A stretch of 64,000 bases of DNA. Source: Clostridium beijerinckii. Lineage in GTDB: Bacteria; Bacillota; Clostridia; Clostridiales; Clostridiaceae. The notes under the pieces are model-generated. The model searched no databases, had not been told where the DNA came from, and worked only from the letters and a program-made list of their open reading frames with translations. Shown here in pieces: positions 1-8,987 of the stretch; positions within the stretch are counted from its first letter, which is position 1, and each line of letters begins with the position of its first letter. The DNA lies in NCBI RefSeq assembly GCF_036699995.1, contig NZ_CP144906.1, forward strand, positions 2,867,001 through 2,931,000, in the 5' to 3' direction. A program made the position numbers and the translations under genes.

Positions 1-476
1 TTACTAAGTATACCAACAGCTTTTTCTAAGTAAGTCTTTTCTACTTCAGTAAATCTTTCGAATTCTTCACTATCCAAGTCTAAAACTCCAATAAGATTTT
101 CTTCTTTAATTATAGGAATGACTATTTCTGAATTTGAGGCAGCATCACACGCTATATGCCCCTTAAAATTATGTACATCTTTAACAAGTAAAGTTTCTTT
201 TTCTAATGCAGCTTTTCCACATACCCCCTTCCCTATTTCAATTTTTGTACAAGCAGGCATTCCTTGGAATGGTCCTAATACAAGAGTATTATTTTTAACC
301 AAATAGAATCCACACCAATTTATTCTATCTATAAGGGCATTAATTAATGCTGATGCATTACAAAGCTTTGTTATTGGAGAATCTTCATCTCCTTGAATCA
401 AACCTTCAAGCATTATAAGCATGTTGTCTAATTTGCTTTCTGTACTCATGCCTTCAAAAATTTTAATATCAAACAT
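1..476 (-). CDS. msrC: Free methionine-R-sulfoxide reductase (GAF domain), 3' end cut by window edge
   Basis: This cytosolic enzyme reduces free methionine-R-sulfoxide to methionine with thioredoxin-type electrons. The reading frame is a single GAF domain of 158 complete codons, close to the family's usual ~160, so only the last few residues are missing. The family signature is clear: NWCGFYL, then LGPFQGMPACT, GKGVCG and HIACDAASNSEIV. The three conserved cysteines of fRMsr (in PAC, GVCG and HIAC) are all present. The ATG at 476-474 has GAGGCGG upstream. It diverges from lexA across about 240 bp. Confident family call; the C-terminus is not visible. Confidence 0.88.
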   Translation of the reverse strand, partial: MFDIKIFEGMSTESKLDNMLIMLEGLIQGDEDSPITKLCNASALINALIDRINWCGFYLVKNNTLVLGPFQGMPACTKIEIGKGVCGKAALEKETLLVKDVHNFKGHIACDAASNSEIVIPIIKEENLIGVLDLDSEEFERFTEVEKTYLEKAVGILS

Positions 477-651
477 ATCTACTACCGCCTCACTTTGAAA
501 CTATTGTTCCAAAAAAATTATTTTATAACTTTAGTTATTCTACTATAAAATAATACTACCATTTTTAATTAATTGGAATACTTAGTTAATATATTGTATT
601 GCAATTTAGTGTTGTATCTAAACCAAATACATACTACCTATAAACACTTTA

Positions 652-690
652 GAACACAAGTTTGCTATGTTATATAGTATATGTTATAAT
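652..690 (+). promoter_or_regulatory. lexA promoter with overlapping LexA box
   Basis: A -35-like TTGCTA (662-667), a 17-base spacer and a perfect TATAAT (685-690) precede lexA. GAACACAAGTTT at 652-663 matches the Firmicutes LexA operator GAAC-N4-GTTC at 7 of 8 fixed bases and overlaps the -35. This fits autorepression of lexA. The match is seen in the sequence; binding is inferred. Confidence 0.7.
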
Positions 691-717
691 TATTAGAAGA
701 ATAGTGAGGTGTTTGTA

Positions 718-1323
718 ATGTCAGACGAAAAAGATAAGCAATCAGAGATATATGAATTTTTAAAAAGTTATACAGAGAGCAAAGGTTATCCACCTTCAGT
801 AAGAGAAATTTGCGAAGCAGTCTCTTTAAGGTCAACTTCAACTGTTCATGGACATTTAAAAAGATTAGAGAAAAAGGGAATGATTAAAAGAGATCCTTCT
901 AAACCAAGGGCTTTAGAAATAGCAGAACTTTCAATGCCGAAAAAAGAAATGATTAACATTCCTATTATAGGCAAAATTACAGCAGGTTCTCCAATACTTG
1001 CAACTGAAAACATAGAAGACACATTTACGCTTCCATTGGATTTTATAAAACATGATAGAGAATTGTTTATGCTGCGTGTTTCTGGTGAAAGTATGGTTAA
1101 TGCAGGTATTAGAGATAATGATTTCGCTATTATAGAAAGTGCACAAACAGCGATGAATGGTGATATAGTAGTAGCTTTAATAGAAGATAGTGCTACAATC
1201 AAAAGATTTTTTAAAGAAAAAGATCATATTAGACTTCAACCAGAAAATGATGCTATGGATCCTATAATAGTAGATGATTGCATGATTTTAGGAAAACTTG
1301 TAGGTATATTCAGATCTTTTTAA
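718..1323 (+). CDS. lexA: LexA, SOS-response repressor
   Basis: LexA represses DNA-damage genes and cleaves itself when stimulated by RecA filaments. The 201-residue product has an N-terminal winged helix-turn-helix (about residues 1-65, with [10 protein letters not shown] and [14 protein letters not shown]) and a C-terminal S24 protease domain. The Ala89-Gly90 cleavage site (ITAGSP), catalytic Ser125 (SGESM) and Lys162 (ATIKRF) are all present. I chose the ATG at 718 because GTGAGGTG lies 6 bases ahead of it; an in-frame GTG at 709 sits inside that ribosome binding site. Its own promoter carries a LexA box. A second LexA-type protease domain occurs in the fusion protein at 18144-19682. Confidence 0.96.
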   Translation: MSDEKDKQSEIYEFLKSYTESKGYPPSVREICEAVSLRSTSTVHGHLKRLEKKGMIKRDPSKPRALEIAELSMPKKEMINIPIIGKITAGSPILATENIEDTFTLPLDFIKHDRELFMLRVSGESMVNAGIRDNDFAIIESAQTAMNGDIVVALIEDSATIKRFFKEKDHIRLQPENDAMDPIIVDDCMILGKLVGIFRSF

Positions 1324-1373
1324 ACAAATTACTTTGTTATTGATTTCGAAATTATATTATAAGATAGTAAATT

Positions 1374-1422
1374 AATAGACTATTAAATTTTATGATCTAT
1401 AAAATTTAATAGTCTATTTTTA
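1374..1422. terminator. Bidirectional terminator between lexA and the PLP enzyme
   Basis: A perfect 20-bp stem (1374-1393 with 1399-1418) around a 5-base loop is followed by TTTT on the plus strand, with an A-rich stretch on the other side. It lies between the convergent lexA and 1471-2763 genes and can serve both. Confidence 0.8.
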
Positions 1423-1470
1423 ATTTCATACCCACTTACATATTTGTAAGCTAGTGATAAATTAATGATA

Positions 1471-2763
1471 TTATCTATCTACTTCTAAAACTTTGCTCAA
1501 CCCAATAAGTATTCCTATTTTTCCGTGATCAAAGTTTAATCCACCTTGAATATATGCTATATATGGCTCTCTAACTGGTCCATCAGCTGATAATTCGATT
1601 GTTGAACCTGAAATAAATGCTCCAGCAGCCATTACAATTTCACTATCATATCCAGGCATTGCCCATGGCTCACACACTGCAAATGCATCTATAGGAGATC
1701 CGGCTTGAATACCACTACAAAAATTAATTAATTTTTTAGCGTCGCCAAATTCAATTGCTTGAATTATATCAGTTCTTTTATCTGTTGATGAAGGAAATAC
1801 CTTAAATCCTGCAATTTCCATTACACGGGCGCAAAATATTGCTGTTTTTACAGCTTCTATGGCTACGTGAGGAGCGGAGAACAATCCTTGATATAAACTT
1901 CTCATAAGTCCATATGTAGCGCCATATTCGCCTCCTACACCTGGTACAGTCATTCTATTAGCAGCTGCATCAACATACTGCCTCTTTCCAACGATATATC
2001 CTCCACCTGGAGCAATACCTCCACCTATATTCTTCATAAGTGATCCAGCCATTATATCTGCACCATATTCTGTAGGTTCAACAGGTTCAATAAATTCTCC
2101 GTAACAATTATCAACAAATATAATTACGTCTTCTCGTATTTGTCTTATATGTCTAATAACTTCAGCTATTTCAGAAACTAGAAAAGATTTTCTTGAAGCA
2201 TAACCAGTGCTTCTTTGAATATGTATAAGTCTAATACTTGGATCATTTCTCAATGCTTCTTGAATTTTATCAAATTGAAATTTACCTTCATTATCTAAAT
2301 CTACTATATCGGTTTTAATTCCATATTGATCTAATGAACCGGCGTTTTTCTTCTCTGATAGTCCAAGAACCCCAAGCAAAGTATCATAAGGAAGTCCTGA
2401 AACACATAAGATCTTATCTCCAGGCCTAACATTACCAGCGATAGCGCATCCAATAGAGTGTGTACCACTAACAAAATGTGGACGGACAAGTCCGGCTTCA
2501 GTATTAAAGATATTAGCATATACTTTATCTAATGAGTCACGCCCTAAATCATCAAGTCCATAACCTGTAGTGTTTGTAAAGTGAGAGTCGCTAATCTTTT
2601 CTAATTGAAATGCTTTCAGTACTTTAAGTTGATTAAATTCTCTAATTTCATCATATTCCTTAAATTGAGCTTCAGTATCATATAAAGCCTGTCTATATAT
2701 TTCAAATGTCCTTTCACTAATATTATAGTTCTTAATTAAAAATTCTTCTGTCTTTTTTAACAT
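1471..2763 (-). CDS. Methionine gamma-lyase-like PLP enzyme (YnbB / 'aluminum resistance' family)
   Basis: A 430-residue fold-type I PLP enzyme of the Firmicutes YnbB family, annotated as methionine gamma-lyase family or aluminum resistance protein. It is related to cystathionine beta/gamma-lyases, so a C-S lyase reaction on a sulfur amino acid is likely, but the substrate is not established. The PLP-binding lysine is probably Lys244 in MAGSLMKNIGGG, with the aspartate in FVDNCYGE (about 218) contacting the pyridine nitrogen. In Bacillus the gene also sits beside hfq and miaA, as here. It is the last gene of the mutL-miaA-hfq run. Aluminium resistance itself is weakly supported for this family. 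Confidence 0.85.
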   Translation of the reverse strand: MLKKTEEFLIKNYNISERTFEIYRQALYDTEAQFKEYDEIREFNQLKVLKAFQLEKISDSHFTNTTGYGLDDLGRDSLDKVYANIFNTEAGLVRPHFVSGTHSIGCAIAGNVRPGDKILCVSGLPYDTLLGVLGLSEKKNAGSLDQYGIKTDIVDLDNEGKFQFDKIQEALRNDPSIRLIHIQRSTGYASRKSFLVSEIAEVIRHIRQIREDVIIFVDNCYGEFIEPVEPTEYGADIMAGSLMKNIGGGIAPGGGYIVGKRQYVDAAANRMTVPGVGGEYGATYGLMRSLYQGLFSAPHVAIEAVKTAIFCARVMEIAGFKVFPSSTDKRTDIIQAIEFGDAKKLINFCSGIQAGSPIDAFAVCEPWAMPGYDSEIVMAAGAFISGSTIELSADGPVREPYIAYIQGGLNFDHGKIGILIGLSKVLEVDR

Positions 2764-2827
2764 ATCTAAGTCTCATCCTCCAAAGTTTAGAAATACTCAA
2801 AAATAAATAGGCAAAAATGCCTATTTA

Positions 2828-3073
2828 CTAAGTAGTTTCGTATTCGTTATCTGCAAATAAAATTGGTTTAGTTGGCGTTATAGTTGATATTGCATGCTTA
2901 TATATAAGCATTTGCTTATTATCGCAATCCAAAATAACAGTGAAATTATCAAAACCCTTTACAGTACCTTTTAATTGGAATCCATTTACTAAGTGTATTG
3001 TTATTTGTATTTTATTTTTTCTCGCATTATTTAGAAATACATCTTGTAGGTTGTTTTGTTGCTTATTGACCAA
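2828..3073 (-). CDS. hfq: Hfq RNA chaperone
   Basis: The 81-residue Sm-like protein forms hexameric rings that bind U-rich and A-rich RNA. The Sm1 motif ([28 protein letters not shown]) and the Sm2 motif with Tyr-Lys-His ([10 protein letters not shown]) are intact; these residues line the proximal uridine-binding pore. The C-terminal tail is short, as is normal in Gram-positives. The gene lies 44 bp downstream of miaA, the conserved arrangement from Bacillus to Proteobacteria. The start has a good AGGTG upstream. In Firmicutes the physiological role of Hfq is often modest. Confidence 0.97.
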   Translation of the reverse strand: MVNKQQNNLQDVFLNNARKNKIQITIHLVNGFQLKGTVKGFDNFTVILDCDNKQMLIYKHAISTITPTKPILFADNEYETT

Positions 3074-3117
3074 AATATAACACCTCCATAAGTGATTTTA
3101 TTACTAATATTATAACG

Positions 3118-4047
3118 CTAGTTCTTTATTATGTCATTAATAACTTTATCTAAAATTTCATCATCACTCATAATATCTTTATCTAAAAATATACATCGTT
3201 TATCACGTCTAAACCATGTAAGTTGCCTTTTAGCGTAATTTCGAGATCCTTGTTTTATCATATCTATTGCTTTATCTAGAGTTATTTTACCCTCTAGATA
3301 ATATAATATCTCTTTGTATCCTATCCCCTGCATAGATTGAATATCTGAATTATATCCCATTTCTTTTAATCTTATGCATTCGTTTAGCAATCCCTTTTCC
3401 ATCATTAAATCAACTCTCATATTGATTCTATCATATAATTTTTCTCTATTCATAGTTAGTACGTAATAATATACGTCATAATCACTATTATAAAAATCCA
3501 ATCCCACATTATACGAGCTAAAAGGCTTATTAGTAAGTTTATAAACCTCTAACGCTCTAATAACTCTTTTTCTATTGTTAGCATGAATTTCTTTGTAACT
3601 TACAGGGTCAACATCTTTAAGCATTTCATGTATATATTCATTACCCTTTTCTAATGCTAAATTTTCTAGATATTCTCTATAAACTTCATCTTTTTCTGCT
3701 TCTGTAAAAGTCATGTTACAAGTTAATGAATTAATGTATAAACCTGTTCCTCCTGATATTATTGGAAATTTTCCGTTACATATAATTTTTTCTAATGCTT
3801 CTTCACCAAGTTGTTTAAAATCTGCTACTGAAAAAGGAGTATCAGGTTCTATTGCATCAATTAAATAATGCTTTATCCCGTTCATTTCATCTTTAGTTAC
3901 CTTTGCAGAGCCTATATCCATATATTTATAGATTTGCATAGAATCAGCTGAAATAATTTCTCCATTTAAATTTTTTGCTAATTTTATTGAAAGATCAGTT
4001 TTTCCTACTGCGGTAGGGCCACCAATAACTAATAATTTTTGCTTCAT
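3118..4047 (-). CDS. miaA: tRNA dimethylallyltransferase MiaA
   Basis: MiaA transfers a dimethylallyl group to A37 of tRNAs that read UNN codons, the first step towards ms2i6A. The 309-residue protein shows the P-loop GPTAVGKT at 10-17, the substrate-binding SADSMQIY at 33-40, GGTGLY at 99-104 and a C-terminal [10 protein letters not shown]. Length is typical. It lies 60 bp downstream of mutL (from 6090) and upstream of hfq in the conserved mutL-miaA-hfq order, probably one transcript. Confidence 0.97.
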   Translation of the reverse strand: MKQKLLVIGGPTAVGKTDLSIKLAKNLNGEIISADSMQIYKYMDIGSAKVTKDEMNGIKHYLIDAIEPDTPFSVADFKQLGEEALEKIICNGKFPIISGGTGLYINSLTCNMTFTEAEKDEVYREYLENLALEKGNEYIHEMLKDVDPVSYKEIHANNRKRVIRALEVYKLTNKPFSSYNVGLDFYNSDYDVYYYVLTMNREKLYDRINMRVDLMMEKGLLNECIRLKEMGYNSDIQSMQGIGYKEILYYLEGKITLDKAIDMIKQGSRNYAKRQLTWFRRDKRCIFLDKDIMSDDEILDKVINDIIKN

Positions 4048-4107
4048 TATTTTATCCCTTCGTTAACAATTTTAAAGTTTATATTCATTTAGAATAATAT
4101 AAAAGTA

Positions 4108-6090
4108 TTATATTATTCTTTTAAATTTCTTATCAATGTCTATACTTGTAAATTTTATTATTACAGGCCTTCCGTGTGGACAGTGAAAAGGATCATCTAT
4201 ATATCTTAAATCTTCAATTAATTTAATCATCTCATTCATTTCTAATTTATCATTTCCTTTAATAGCCGCTTTACATGCTTTAGTTGCAATAGCATTATGT
4301 TTTACTTCACTTGTTTTGCCGTTTCCTAAATTTTTTAAATTATCAAGTATATCTAGGAACAAGTTTTTAGGATTAAGTCGTCCTAGAAAATACGGAACTT
4401 CCTTTAAGGATAATGAACTTCCACCAAACTCTTCTAATAAAAAACCAGCTTCTCTAAATATATCTTTATTCTCTTCAAAATAAGAATAATCATCAATACT
4501 CAAATCGATTATACTTGGAACAATAAGAGGTTGAATTATAATAGTACCTTCTTCAATTTCTTTAAGATATTTTTCGAATAATATCTTTTCATGAGCAGCA
4601 TGCTGATCAATCATGTATAAAGTACCGTCATACTCTCCTAATATATAAGTTTTATTATATTGACCTATTATAGTAATTGGTGGAAACTTAGCAATAGGAT
4701 TTGGTTTAATATTTTCGTATTTGTTTTCTATAGGTTCAGAATTAGATTTTATTTCATCTTCATCATTGTCATTATAATCATCAACCAAATTTTCTATATA
4801 TGAATTAGGTTTAAGATCTACAGGAATACTTATAGGCTCCTTATTTTCCTCGTTATAATCAGCACTTTCCTCAACTATTGTTGTTTTATTAATATTATTC
4901 AAGCTTGGATCATATACACTTTTAAAGCTACTCTCGTTATTAGCCTTGAGGTCTTTTCCTTGAGACATTAAAGTCTTTGCTGCAGAACTTGCAAATTTAA
5001 CCTTTTCTTCTTCTTCTTTTATTTTAAAAGTAATCTCCTCAAATGTTGGTATTGGCTCTTTTTTTATACTTTCTTCTTCTTTTATCGCAAAAGTCTCAAA
5101 AACTTCATTTTTTAATGCAGTATGAACTGCTCCAAAGATCTTTTTAAATATCATTCTTTCATCATTAAATTTTATTTCAGCCTTTGTTGGATGAATATTA
5201 ACATCTACATATTCAGGATATACTTCTATAAATAATATAAAGAACGGAAATTTATTTACTGTTGAAAATGACTTAAATGCTTGCTCTACAGCTATTGCTA
5301 ACGCCCTATTTTTTATGTATCTTTTATTTACGAAAATACTTTGATTATTTCTTGATCCTCTAGCTATTTCCTCAGTTCCTACATAGCCATAAACAGTTAT
5401 TAAATCGGAACTATCACTAAAGTAAAGTATATTATCTGTTATAGATTTACCATATATAGTTCTTATTACATCCTTAAGATCTCCATTACCAAAGGTATGT
5501 AATACTTTTTTGTGATTATTATACAATTTAAAACTTATTTTAGGATTTGCAAGTGATAATCTTGTTACTATATCATTTATTAATGAACTCTCTTTTGATA
5601 CAGATTTTAAGAACTTCTTCCTAGCAGGAACATTAAAGAATAGATCTTGCACTTCTATTATAGTACCTTTATTTATTCCACACTCTGTTACTTCTGATGC
5701 TTTACCGCCTTCAATAGATATTTCATACCCAAAAGCTTCTTTATCCTGCTTAGACTTTAAATTAACTTTACCTACAGATGCTATAGATGGCAGTGCTTCG
5801 CCTCTGAATCCAAGAGTATGTATATTATAAATATCTTCTGACTCTTGTATCTTGCTTGTAGCATGCGGAAGAAATGCTTTTGCTATATCATCCTTATAAA
5901 TCCCGTCTCCATCATCTATTATTCTAATAAGAGAAATTCCACCTTCTTCTATTTCAATGATTATGTTCGTAGAATTTGCATCAATTGAATTTTCAATCAA
6001 TTCTTTGACTACTGACGCAGGTCTTTCCACAACTTCTCCTGCTGCAATTTTATTTGCTGTGTCTTCGTTTAATATATTTATTCTCTTCAA
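4108..6090 (-). CDS. mutL: DNA mismatch repair protein MutL (endonuclease-type)
   Basis: MutL couples mismatch recognition by MutS to strand removal. The N-terminal GHKL ATPase is complete (ELIENSIDA, DDGDGI, HATSKI, GFRGEALPSI). A variable acidic linker of about 130 residues follows, then the dimerisation domain with the metal-binding nuclease motif DQHAAHEKILFE (about 495-506), ATKACKAAI and CPHGRP (about 637-642). So this is the nicking type found in bacteria without MutH. I place the start at TTG 6090 (about 660 residues): AAAGGAGG lies 10 bases upstream, and the protein then begins at the conserved KRINILNEDT. An in-frame TTG at 6111 would include the ribosome binding site. Confidence 0.95.
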   Translation of the reverse strand: MKRINILNEDTANKIAAGEVVERPASVVKELIENSIDANSTNIIIEIEEGGISLIRIIDDGDGIYKDDIAKAFLPHATSKIQESEDIYNIHTLGFRGEALPSIASVGKVNLKSKQDKEAFGYEISIEGGKASEVTECGINKGTIIEVQDLFFNVPARKKFLKSVSKESSLINDIVTRLSLANPKISFKLYNNHKKVLHTFGNGDLKDVIRTIYGKSITDNILYFSDSSDLITVYGYVGTEEIARGSRNNQSIFVNKRYIKNRALAIAVEQAFKSFSTVNKFPFFILFIEVYPEYVDVNIHPTKAEIKFNDERMIFKKIFGAVHTALKNEVFETFAIKEEESIKKEPIPTFEEITFKIKEEEEKVKFASSAAKTLMSQGKDLKANNESSFKSVYDPSLNNINKTTIVEESADYNEENKEPISIPVDLKPNSYIENLVDDYNDNDEDEIKSNSEPIENKYENIKPNPIAKFPPITIIGQYNKTYILGEYDGTLYMIDQHAAHEKILFEKYLKEIEEGTIIIQPLIVPSIIDLSIDDYSYFEENKDIFREAGFLLEEFGGSSLSLKEVPYFLGRLNPKNLFLDILDNLKNLGNGKTSEVKHNAIATKACKAAIKGNDKLEMNEMIKLIEDLRYIDDPFHCPHGRPVIIKFTSIDIDKKFKRII

Positions 6091-6471
6091 GATGCCTTTT
6101 CCTCCTTTCAATGCTTATGGGCGTAAAATGTAAATGAGAAAATCACGTTCAAATAAGCCTTCCTAATGAACACATTAACTTATTTCTAATACATTGTTAT
6201 TATTGCATACTTGTTTAATATATTCAATAATATTGAAATGCTGGTATAGGAATGACCTACAATTCTTATATATCTTTTTGAATATGATTTTTATTGTATA
6301 CTCTAAATGATTTTAGTATTTCTATTAATATTTCCATTAGAACAATATTATATTTAATTTACATATAAGTAACAATATAAATACAAAATATATTTACAAT
6401 AAATAATATTTGCTGTTAATATGGTTAAGCTAATATTAGAAATTAAATATTTTCTATAAGGAGGCTTTACT
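6091..6471. other. AT-rich intergenic region between divergent mutL and small ORF
   Basis: About 380 bases with no convincing reading frame or stable hairpin. It must carry the promoters of mutL (minus strand) and the 6472-6627 gene (plus strand). The sequence is too AT-rich for me to single out a -35/-10 pair with confidence. Confidence 0.4.
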
Positions 6472-6627
6472 ATGAATGATAAAGAATTCTATAATTCAAC
6501 TAAAAGTGTATCTGATCCAGCATCACAAAACTATAGCAAAGAAGTAAAAGAAAAAGCACATCAAGAAAGTCCATTTGGAGAAGCTAAATCTTCTCCTCAT
6601 ACCGAATTTAAAAAGAAAAGACACTAA
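6472..6627 (+). CDS. Small hydrophilic protein, 51 residues, unknown function
   Basis: A strong AAGGAGG (6459-6465) sits 6 bases ahead of an ATG that opens 51 codons. The product is very hydrophilic, rich in Lys, Glu, Ser and Asn, has no cysteine and ends in a basic KKKRH. There is no membrane segment or signal peptide, and I recognise no domain. It stands alone on the plus strand between mutL and the methyltransferase and has its own hairpin terminator right after the stop, which supports a real, independently expressed gene. The composition recalls small spore- or stress-associated proteins, but that is only a guess. Confidence 0.6.
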   Translation: MNDKEFYNSTKSVSDPASQNYSKEVKEKAHQESPFGEAKSSPHTEFKKKRH

Positions 6628-6631
6628 AATT

Positions 6632-6671
6632 ATGAATCCACGACAAAAATTAAATAATGTCGTGGATTCAT
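6632..6671. terminator. Bidirectional terminator
   Basis: A 14-bp perfect stem (6632-6645 with 6658-6671) with a 12-base AT loop is followed by GAATTTT. It separates the convergent 51-residue ORF and the methyltransferase gene, starting 4 bases after one stop and ending 5 bases before the other. Confidence 0.8.
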
Positions 6672-6676
6672 GAATT

Positions 6677-7840
6677 TTAAATTAAATTATCATCTTTCAA
6701 CAGATTATATAGTGTAGGATTAAAATTAAATTGACCAATTAAATTTTCAACTTCAAATAACGCTTTTTCTTTTTTATCCTTAGATATATTAGACTTAGAG
6801 GCTCTAATCAATATATTTTTAGGCGAATGTGCAATATCAATAAATTCTAAAAGTTGTGTTTTGTATCCTATGCTTTCTAAAAGGTTGGCTCTAACAGAAT
6901 CAGTCATAAGTGCTGCAATTCTTTCTTGAACTATTCCATACTTTGTTAATATAGACAGTGAATCTGTTTTCATTTGGGCATTAAATTCGTGTTGACAACA
7001 AGGGACAGAGAATATTAATTTGGCATTCCATTTTATAGCATTATATAATGCATAATCAGTAGCAGTATCGCATGCATGTAATGTTATTACCATATCAACT
7101 TTATTATTATATTTAAATCCATTTATATCTCCAAGTTCAAAGTGTAAATTTTCATAGTTATAACTTTTGGCTATATCATTGCATTTTTTTATAACATCAG
7201 CTTTAAGATCTAATCCAATCATCTTTACTTTAATATTCTTTATTTCTACAAGGTAATAATACAATACAAAAGTTAAGTAAGATTTTCCACAACCAAAATC
7301 TAAAACAGTAAGTTCTTTATAATCATTTTTCTTGATTTCATCATCAATAATTTCGACAAAACGATTAATTTGCTTGTATTTATCATACTTTGAGTTCACT
7401 ACTTTTCCTTCTTTAGTAAATACACCTAAATCTATTAAGGGCTCAATAATCATACCCTCTTTTAATATATAATTTTTTTCCTTGTTATGTGCTTTATTAA
7501 GTGTTTTTTGATTATCACTCTTTTTCTTACTTAATAGAACCTTGCCCTTTTTTGATATTTTTACCTCAAAGCTAGCCGAATTTGACCATGCAGAAATTTG
7601 CTTATAATTTGGCTCCACATACTCAATAATTCTTTCTTCTAAAATATCTGTATCAATGTTTTCATGGAACACCTGCTTATCAGTATATTTTTCTATTTGA
7701 TAGTACGTTCTTTTATTATTTTCTTTTAGATATATAACTATTTTATTATATTCAAAATTTTTATTTGTTTTATTGCTAACAACTAGCTTTATAACATTGT
7801 CTTCTATTATTTCTTTAATTGCTTTTTTCAACTCTTCCAT
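6677..7840 (-). CDS. Class I SAM-dependent methyltransferase (Methyltransf_32-like)
   Basis: A 387-residue protein with an N-terminal domain of about 130 residues of unknown role and a Rossmann methyltransferase core. Motif I is VLDFGCGKSYLTFVLYYYL, and a later acidic residue (IGLDLKADV) binds the ribose. The marker SVPCCQHEFNAQM matches the Methyltransf_32 family, which includes eukaryotic METTL25/RRNAD1-type proteins. The substrate is unknown; an RNA base is a reasonable guess from relatives. It is a single-gene unit between two terminator-like hairpins. Confidence 0.75.
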   Translation of the reverse strand: MEELKKAIKEIIEDNVIKLVVSNKTNKNFEYNKIVIYLKENNKRTYYQIEKYTDKQVFHENIDTDILEERIIEYVEPNYKQISAWSNSASFEVKISKKGKVLLSKKKSDNQKTLNKAHNKEKNYILKEGMIIEPLIDLGVFTKEGKVVNSKYDKYKQINRFVEIIDDEIKKNDYKELTVLDFGCGKSYLTFVLYYYLVEIKNIKVKMIGLDLKADVIKKCNDIAKSYNYENLHFELGDINGFKYNNKVDMVITLHACDTATDYALYNAIKWNAKLIFSVPCCQHEFNAQMKTDSLSILTKYGIVQERIAALMTDSVRANLLESIGYKTQLLEFIDIAHSPKNILIRASKSNISKDKKEKALFEVENLIGQFNFNPTLYNLLKDDNLI

Positions 7841-8000
7841 ACTTCAACTCACCTTATATTCAATAATCTTGTTTACTAACAGTATTAATATATTAGTTTT
7901 AAACCTATTTTTATATTTTATATTAATTTCATCTACAATACTATGATTATTTATAGATAATTTCAATATTAGGAATTTATTATTTAGGATGCTTCATCAA

Positions 8001-8654
8001 TTAGATTATACCTTTTCTTAATAAGTCCTTGAATGTAGCCCATTCTACAAATTTTCCACCCATACTTTCTAAATGCTTTGTATGCATCTGGCAATCTATA
8101 AATATGAAATTTTCGTTTTTTAGTTTTTCTGCAAGCTTTATTAATGCTATTTTAGATGCATTACTTACCTTAGAAAACATACTCTCTCCGAAGAAGCATT
8201 TTCCTATTTTGACGCCATATAAACCTCCTACTAATTCATTATTAAGATATGTCTCCACGCTCATTGCATAACCTTTATTAAATAAATTCATATATGCTTT
8301 TTTCATATCATTGCTTATCCAAGTTCCCTCATTATTATCTTCTCGAATATCCTTGCAATTACTAATTACACCATAAAAATCTTTGTTGAAAGTTACATGA
8401 AACGTCTCTTTTTTTATAATTTTCTTCATTGATTTAGAAATTTTAATTTCATCTGGTATTAATATAAATCTTGGCTTGGGACACCACCAAAGAATCGGCT
8501 CACCTTCGTTATACCATGGAAATATACCATTACGATAAGCTAATATCAATCTTTCTAATGATAAATCTCCTCCGATTGCCAAAAGCCCATCTTTTTCTGA
8601 AAGCTCAGGATTAGGAAATATTATCTCATTTGTTAGTCTAAATATGGGCATCAT
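8001..8654 (-). CDS. aat: Leucyl/phenylalanyl-tRNA--protein transferase (Aat)
   Basis: Aat adds Leu or Phe from charged tRNA to proteins with N-terminal Lys or Arg, marking them for ClpS-ClpAP in the N-degron pathway. The conserved core is evident: GLLAIGGDLS, AYRNGIFPWYNEGEPILWWCPKPRF, VETYLNNELVGGLYGVKIGKCFFGESMFS and FIDCQMHTKHLESMGG. Length (217 residues) is typical. The start is uncertain among GTG 8660, ATG 8654 and ATG 8651; AAGGAAG occupies 8666-8660, so GTG 8660 is excluded and ATG 8654 or 8651 is right. Confidence 0.94.
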   Translation of the reverse strand: MMPIFRLTNEIIFPNPELSEKDGLLAIGGDLSLERLILAYRNGIFPWYNEGEPILWWCPKPRFILIPDEIKISKSMKKIIKKETFHVTFNKDFYGVISNCKDIREDNNEGTWISNDMKKAYMNLFNKGYAMSVETYLNNELVGGLYGVKIGKCFFGESMFSKVSNASKIALIKLAEKLKNENFIFIDCQMHTKHLESMGGKFVEWATFKDLLRKGII

Positions 8655-8660
8655 ATTCAC

Positions 8661-8987
8661 TTCCTTGTATTTTAATTCTTCTTTTAAAATTATTCTATCA
8701 TATTCTAATACTTAAATAATTCTTTGCAAAAAAATAAGCTTGTAAAAGCCTATTTTTTTATTATAATCACTATACTTAGATTTATTATTTAGTTCCTTAT
8801 ATAAGTTCCCAAAAAGATAATTCATTTTATATAAATTTGTTTGGTTATATAAAATTAAAGTTTAAGATAAACTTTAATGAATCAAAGTGTTTAGACTATA
8901 TATAACACATATACAGCCTAGTGTATTATTAAAAATACAAAATACTTTATGATTATAACATTTTATAAAAATCTAACATTGATTCCT
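8661..8987. terminator. Intergenic region with two hairpins downstream of the pentapeptide gene
   Basis: This 327-base gap holds no gene. A hairpin at 8728-8759 pairs an A-run arm ending AAGCTT with an arm ending in seven T, with one mismatch; because it is flanked by A and T runs it could stop transcription both ways. A second perfect 10-bp stem lies at 8854-8863/8869-8878. Either could end the minus-strand pentapeptide gene; the aat promoter should lie to the left of them. Confidence 0.5.

Noticed and set aside
118..306. Short plus-strand open frame at the left end
   Set aside because: Lies opposite the methionine sulfoxide reductase gene, whose conserved motifs fill the minus strand.
709..717. 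GTG at 709 as the lexA start
   Set aside because: It falls in the Shine-Dalgarno of ATG 718, which gives the usual LexA length.
1374..1422. Long palindromes (also 6632-6671 and 51022-51063) as recombination or attachment sites
   Set aside because: Each lies directly after stop codons with T-rich flanks and no integrase nearby, so they are terminators.
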